From positions 186,001-250,000 of the forward strand of contig NZ_LN999828.1 of the NCBI RefSeq assembly GCF_001517625.2: DNA of 64,000 nucleotides, in the 5' to 3' direction. Within the stretch, counting starts at the first letter, position 1; the number at the start of each line of letters is the position of its first letter. Both the position numbers and the translations under genes were made by a program. Positions 60,973-64,000 of this stretch are shown piece by piece. This DNA comes from Clostridium sp. AT4. GTDB lineage: Bacteria > Bacillota > Clostridia > Lachnospirales > Lachnospiraceae. The notes under the pieces are model-generated. The model was given only the letters and a program-made list of their open reading frames with translations, had not been told where the DNA came from and made no database searches.

Positions 60973-62835
60973 TTGGAAGCAAAGGACAGAATAAAATTCA
61001 GGATCGGATTTTCCAGAATGGAGAAAAAATATGAGTGGAAGGATCATCTGATCTTTATGGGACTGCTTTTCGGGCTGGCTGTGTGGGTCAACCGGGGAAT
61101 CGAGATCAAGGGCCTTTATATGGATGACCTGTATTTCTGGTCCTGCTACGGAGAGCAGAGCTTTCTGCAGTATGTATTTCCAATGGGAAGTACCCGTTTC
61201 CGCTTCCTTTATTATCTGGCAGCCTGGCTGGAAATGGCTGTGGTGGGAAATCATGTGTCATGGTTCGTACCCATTAACATCCTTTTAAACGGAGCTCTGG
61301 CCTGCTATCTGTATGGAATTGCCTGCAGGCTTTCCGGAGCAAAGGCCATTGGATTTTTTACAGGCGTCATGTTTTTATCTAGCCGTATGGCCTATTATCA
61401 GATCGGACAGGTGCTGGGGCTGATGGAAACCATGGCGCTGTGGATGGCAGCGGCAATTTTGTGGAATCTGTACCGGTATATCAATGAAGATCACAGAGAC
61501 AGCCTGTTTTTAAAGGCCTGTCTGCTGTATTTTGGTGTCTGCTTTGTCCATGAGCGTTATATGGCTCTCTTTCCTCTTCTCATTCTGGCCTTGATCGCGG
61601 TCCGGTGCAGACGGCCTGTCTGCATTGTGGGAGCGGTGGGAAGCTTCGGGTTGGTTCAGCTCATCCGGGCCTTTACCATCGGTACGGTGCTTCCGGCAGG
61701 AACGGGAGGCACTCAGGTGGCAGAAACATTAAATATCCCTCAGGCCATTGGCTTTGCCTTCAGTCAGGCAGCTTACATTTTCGGGATCAATGCGGGACCG
61801 GAGCACTTAAACGGCTGCCCCTGGGGCCAGAGCCCTTTTTGGGTTAAGCTTTTGGTGATCCTGGCAGATCTGGCGGTTCTTGCTATTGTGCTTGGTTTCC
61901 TTGTAATGTTGTTTGGAAGAAAAAGGAAAGAAAAACGGGCGGCCCTTTGGGTAAATGTCCTTTTATTTACGGGCTTTATTGCGCTTAATGTGGCATCCGC
62001 CAGCGTTACGATCCGTGTGGAACTGCGCTGGATCTATGTATCCTTAGCGGGTGCATTGCTGTTTCTGGCCTGGATGTACGGCGAGTTGACAAATGGAGTG
62101 AAAAAAGAGCTTTATCTGAAGCGCATCTGGCCCTGGGGCGTGCTCTTTGGAGCCTATGTGCTTTTCATGTTCCCTGTGGAGCTTTTTTACAGAGGCTGCT
62201 ATCCAAAGCTTTATCTCTGGCCAGATCAGCTGCGCTATAATTCTCTGGCAGAAGAAACTTATGAAAAATATGGGGATGAGATTTTCGGAAAAACCATCTA
62301 TATCATGGAAGACACCTATGAGATGAGTGATTTTACAGCCAGAACCTTCTTTAAGGTCTTTGACAAAAAGAGACTGGCCGAGGGAACGCAGGTAAAGAAG
62401 ATTGAAAGCATCCGCGACATCGGACTGGTGGATGACAGTATGCTGGTGCTGCGGGAGGATCCGGAGCACAATGGTTTTCAGGATATTACAGATTTTGTAA
62501 GGGATTTAAAGCTCAAGGTGGATTACGGCTACTATGAGGACGGCTGGATGGATGAACACGCCTCTCTGACCGTGATGGCGGGAGAAGAAGGAATCATTGA
62601 TCTGGAAATCATGTATCCCGGCATTATGAGCGGCGGAGAAATGATTACCATTACAAAGGATCAGGAGGAGCCATTAAAGCTTCCCCTTCACTCCAGTGTG
62701 TTGGATGCGCGCCTTACGGCCAGCCCCTGGCAGCTGGTGCACCTGACCTTTGACTATAATTTTTATATGCAGAATGCGATGGAGCAGAGGGGCGAAGACC
62801 GGCTGGCAGCTATTGTTCACATTTCGGCAGAATAA
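60973..62835 (+). CDS. Polytopic membrane protein, GT-C candidate
   Basis: This 620-residue protein has about 10 membrane helices and an early external acidic segment MDDLYFWSCYGEQSFLQYV (about 51-69), a pattern of GT-C transferases, with a soluble C-terminal part (about 420-620). The start is TTG with AAAGGAGG 8 bp upstream. It follows the 793-residue protein by 39 bp and precedes a third similar gene. Function is not recognised beyond the architecture. Confidence 0.72.
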   Translation: MEAKDRIKFRIGFSRMEKKYEWKDHLIFMGLLFGLAVWVNRGIEIKGLYMDDLYFWSCYGEQSFLQYVFPMGSTRFRFLYYLAAWLEMAVVGNHVSWFVPINILLNGALACYLYGIACRLSGAKAIGFFTGVMFLSSRMAYYQIGQVLGLMETMALWMAAAILWNLYRYINEDHRDSLFLKACLLYFGVCFVHERYMALFPLLILALIAVRCRRPVCIVGAVGSFGLVQLIRAFTIGTVLPAGTGGTQVAETLNIPQAIGFAFSQAAYIFGINAGPEHLNGCPWGQSPFWVKLLVILADLAVLAIVLGFLVMLFGRKRKEKRAALWVNVLLFTGFIALNVASASVTIRVELRWIYVSLAGALLFLAWMYGELTNGVKKELYLKRIWPWGVLFGAYVLFMFPVELFYRGCYPKLYLWPDQLRYNSLAEETYEKYGDEIFGKTIYIMEDTYEMSDFTARTFFKVFDKKRLAEGTQVKKIESIRDIGLVDDSMLVLREDPEHNGFQDITDFVRDLKLKVDYGYYEDGWMDEHASLTVMAGEEGIIDLEIMYPGIMSGGEMITITKDQEEPLKLPLHSSVLDARLTASPWQLVHLTFDYNFYMQNAMEQRGEDRLAAIVHISAE

Positions 62836-62872
62836 AGCCGGAAATAGCCGGGAATTTTGGAGGTAACGAATC

Positions 62873-64000
62873 ATGAAGGCAGAAACAAACAGAAAAGACG
62901 TATACAGAAAGGCGCTCTGCCTTCTGATTCCCGCAGTGGGGCTGGCGTTTCTTTTATGGTACATCAAAAATGCCACCTGCGATGTGGTTTATTCCGATTA
63001 TATCCGCCTGGTAAACAGCTACCTGCCGGATGTCTATGATCCGGATCGCTTTTTTGTGCCCGATGTCCTGACAAGAATTCCTATTAACTATCTGGGACGG
63101 ATCATCAATGTGGAGCTGTTTGGCTTTTCCATTACTTTTGACCGGGTTCTGGGGGCTGTAAGCACAGCGCTTGCGGCCTGGGTATTCGGCCTGTATTTTA
63201 TCCGTCACAAGCTGGGGAGCATATGGTTTTTTCTTATAATGGCCGTGACATTCAGCCTGAATCAATGGGAGATGCTTACAAATGGAAGCGGCTGGTCCCA
63301 CTTTTTTGCCTTTGCCTGTTTTTATTACCATGAATTGGTTTTTGACCGGGTGTGGACGGGACAGGAGAAGAAAGGAGATACCCTTCGCATGATCCTGCTG
63401 CCAGTACTTATTATCCTTGGAACTGCAGGGCCGTACTGCGCAATCTATGCGGTGGTAATGATCCTGGCTTCAGCAGCGGGAATTGTAAGAGACCTGTGGA
63501 GAAAAAAACAAAAGCAGTCAGAATGTTCCGCTTTGGAAGGGGAAGAAGGGCTGGGATTTAAGGGGGATTTTCGCAGGTATCTGGCATTTCTTTTTGCAGT
63601 TTTGATCCCCCTTCTGCTTTATATCCTCAGCAATTCCTTTGCGGTGGAGGAGCACGCCGGAGCGACGGGACGTTCCCTGGGAGAGCTTTTAATGGATGCG
63701 CCCTCCTTTCCGGTGCGTTTTCTTTTAAAATCTCTGGCGGGAATGCTGATCGGAGGAGAGGAGCTGATCCAGTGGATTTCAGACGGGAAAATCACAGATG
63801 GGTTCTGTTATCTTTTGGGGCTTTTTGTGTCGGCAGGCTATCTGTGGGCTTTATGGATGAATCTGCGGCACAAAATTTATGAGAGATCCCTTTTCCCTAT
63901 GATGCTCCTTACGGGAGGTGCCTTAAATCATGTGCTGATCTTTTTATCCAGATACATTTTTGAAAAGGAAAACTATGCGTTAAGCTCCCGGTATGCCCTG
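62873..64000 (+). CDS. Partial polytopic membrane protein (runs off the window)
   Basis: An ATG behind TTGGAGGTAACGAATC opens a frame without stop for 376 codons to the window edge. The protein begins with a cytoplasmic basic stretch, a membrane helix (about 17-31) and an acidic external segment with VVYSDYIRLVNSYLPDVYD, then several more helices. It resembles the two preceding proteins in layout and is probably a further GT-C or polymerase-like member. Its 3' end is outside the window. Confidence 0.75.
   Translation, partial: MKAETNRKDVYRKALCLLIPAVGLAFLLWYIKNATCDVVYSDYIRLVNSYLPDVYDPDRFFVPDVLTRIPINYLGRIINVELFGFSITFDRVLGAVSTALAAWVFGLYFIRHKLGSIWFFLIMAVTFSLNQWEMLTNGSGWSHFFAFACFYYHELVFDRVWTGQEKKGDTLRMILLPVLIILGTAGPYCAIYAVVMILASAAGIVRDLWRKKQKQSECSALEGEEGLGFKGDFRRYLAFLFAVLIPLLLYILSNSFAVEEHAGATGRSLGELLMDAPSFPVRFLLKSLAGMLIGGEELIQWISDGKITDGFCYLLGLFVSAGYLWALWMNLRHKIYERSLFPMMLLTGGALNHVLIFLSRYIFEKENYALSSRYAL

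Overview
The window looks like chromosome of a Gram-positive, anaerobic Clostridia-type bacterium, most likely a Lachnospiraceae relative. The evidence is the yqhQ(DUF1385)-prmC-prfA order, strong AGGAGG ribosome binding sites with some GTG/TTG starts, lipoprotein-type solute binding proteins, a YesMN-type two-component system and a two-gene ThrE exporter. Most of the window has intermediate GC content. One block (about 5.95-16.9 kb) is visibly AT-rich and probably has a different history. I saw no rRNA, tRNA, CRISPR array, transposase or phage gene. The species cannot be named from sequence reading alone.

Layout. 0-3 kb: translation termination genes (DUF1385 protein, prmC, prfA), closed by a hairpin terminator. 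3.1-5.9 kb, minus strand: a three-gene TRAP transporter. 6.2-16.7 kb: the AT-rich island, with a serine hydrolase, YesM/YesN-type regulators, a carbohydrate ABC importer, a large FG-GAP-like protein and a GH4 enzyme resembling the Bacillus subtilis alpha-galacturonidase LplD. This reads as a pectin or galacturonide uptake unit. 16.9-19.8 kb: split ThrE exporter, CutC and a YitT-like membrane protein.

19.9-64 kb is mostly one very large surface-glycan locus. It contains dTDP-rhamnose synthesis (rfbA, rfbB, rfbD, with rfbC 21 kb away), UDP-galactofuranose mutase, a GDP-heptose cassette (hddC, hddA, gmhB, gmhA), several GT2/GT8 transferases and two flippases. It also holds an ABC exporter (Wzm/Wzt), a LicD-type transferase, several polytopic GT-C or polymerase candidates, and an L,D-transpeptidase carrying cell-wall binding repeats. 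Unrelated genes (glmM, leuA, bioY, traX-like, nudix, thioredoxin, chromate transporters, a LysR regulator) are interspersed, so the locus is mosaic. The last gene runs off the window edge.

The two most interesting genes are these. First, a 1340-residue protein directly downstream of Wzt joins a methyltransferase-like domain, an APH/WbdD-like kinase domain with DxxxxN and D catalytic residues, a coiled coil, a GT2 domain and a GT4 domain. It looks like a one-polypeptide polymerase, terminator and molecular ruler for an ABC-exported rhamnose- or heptose-containing glycan. Second, a nucleotidyltransferase/PLP-enzyme fusion lies near LicD and could make and activate a CDP-linked amino-alcohol (or aminophosphonate) for decorating the glycan. 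Both are inferences from visible motifs and architecture and need structural and biochemical tests.
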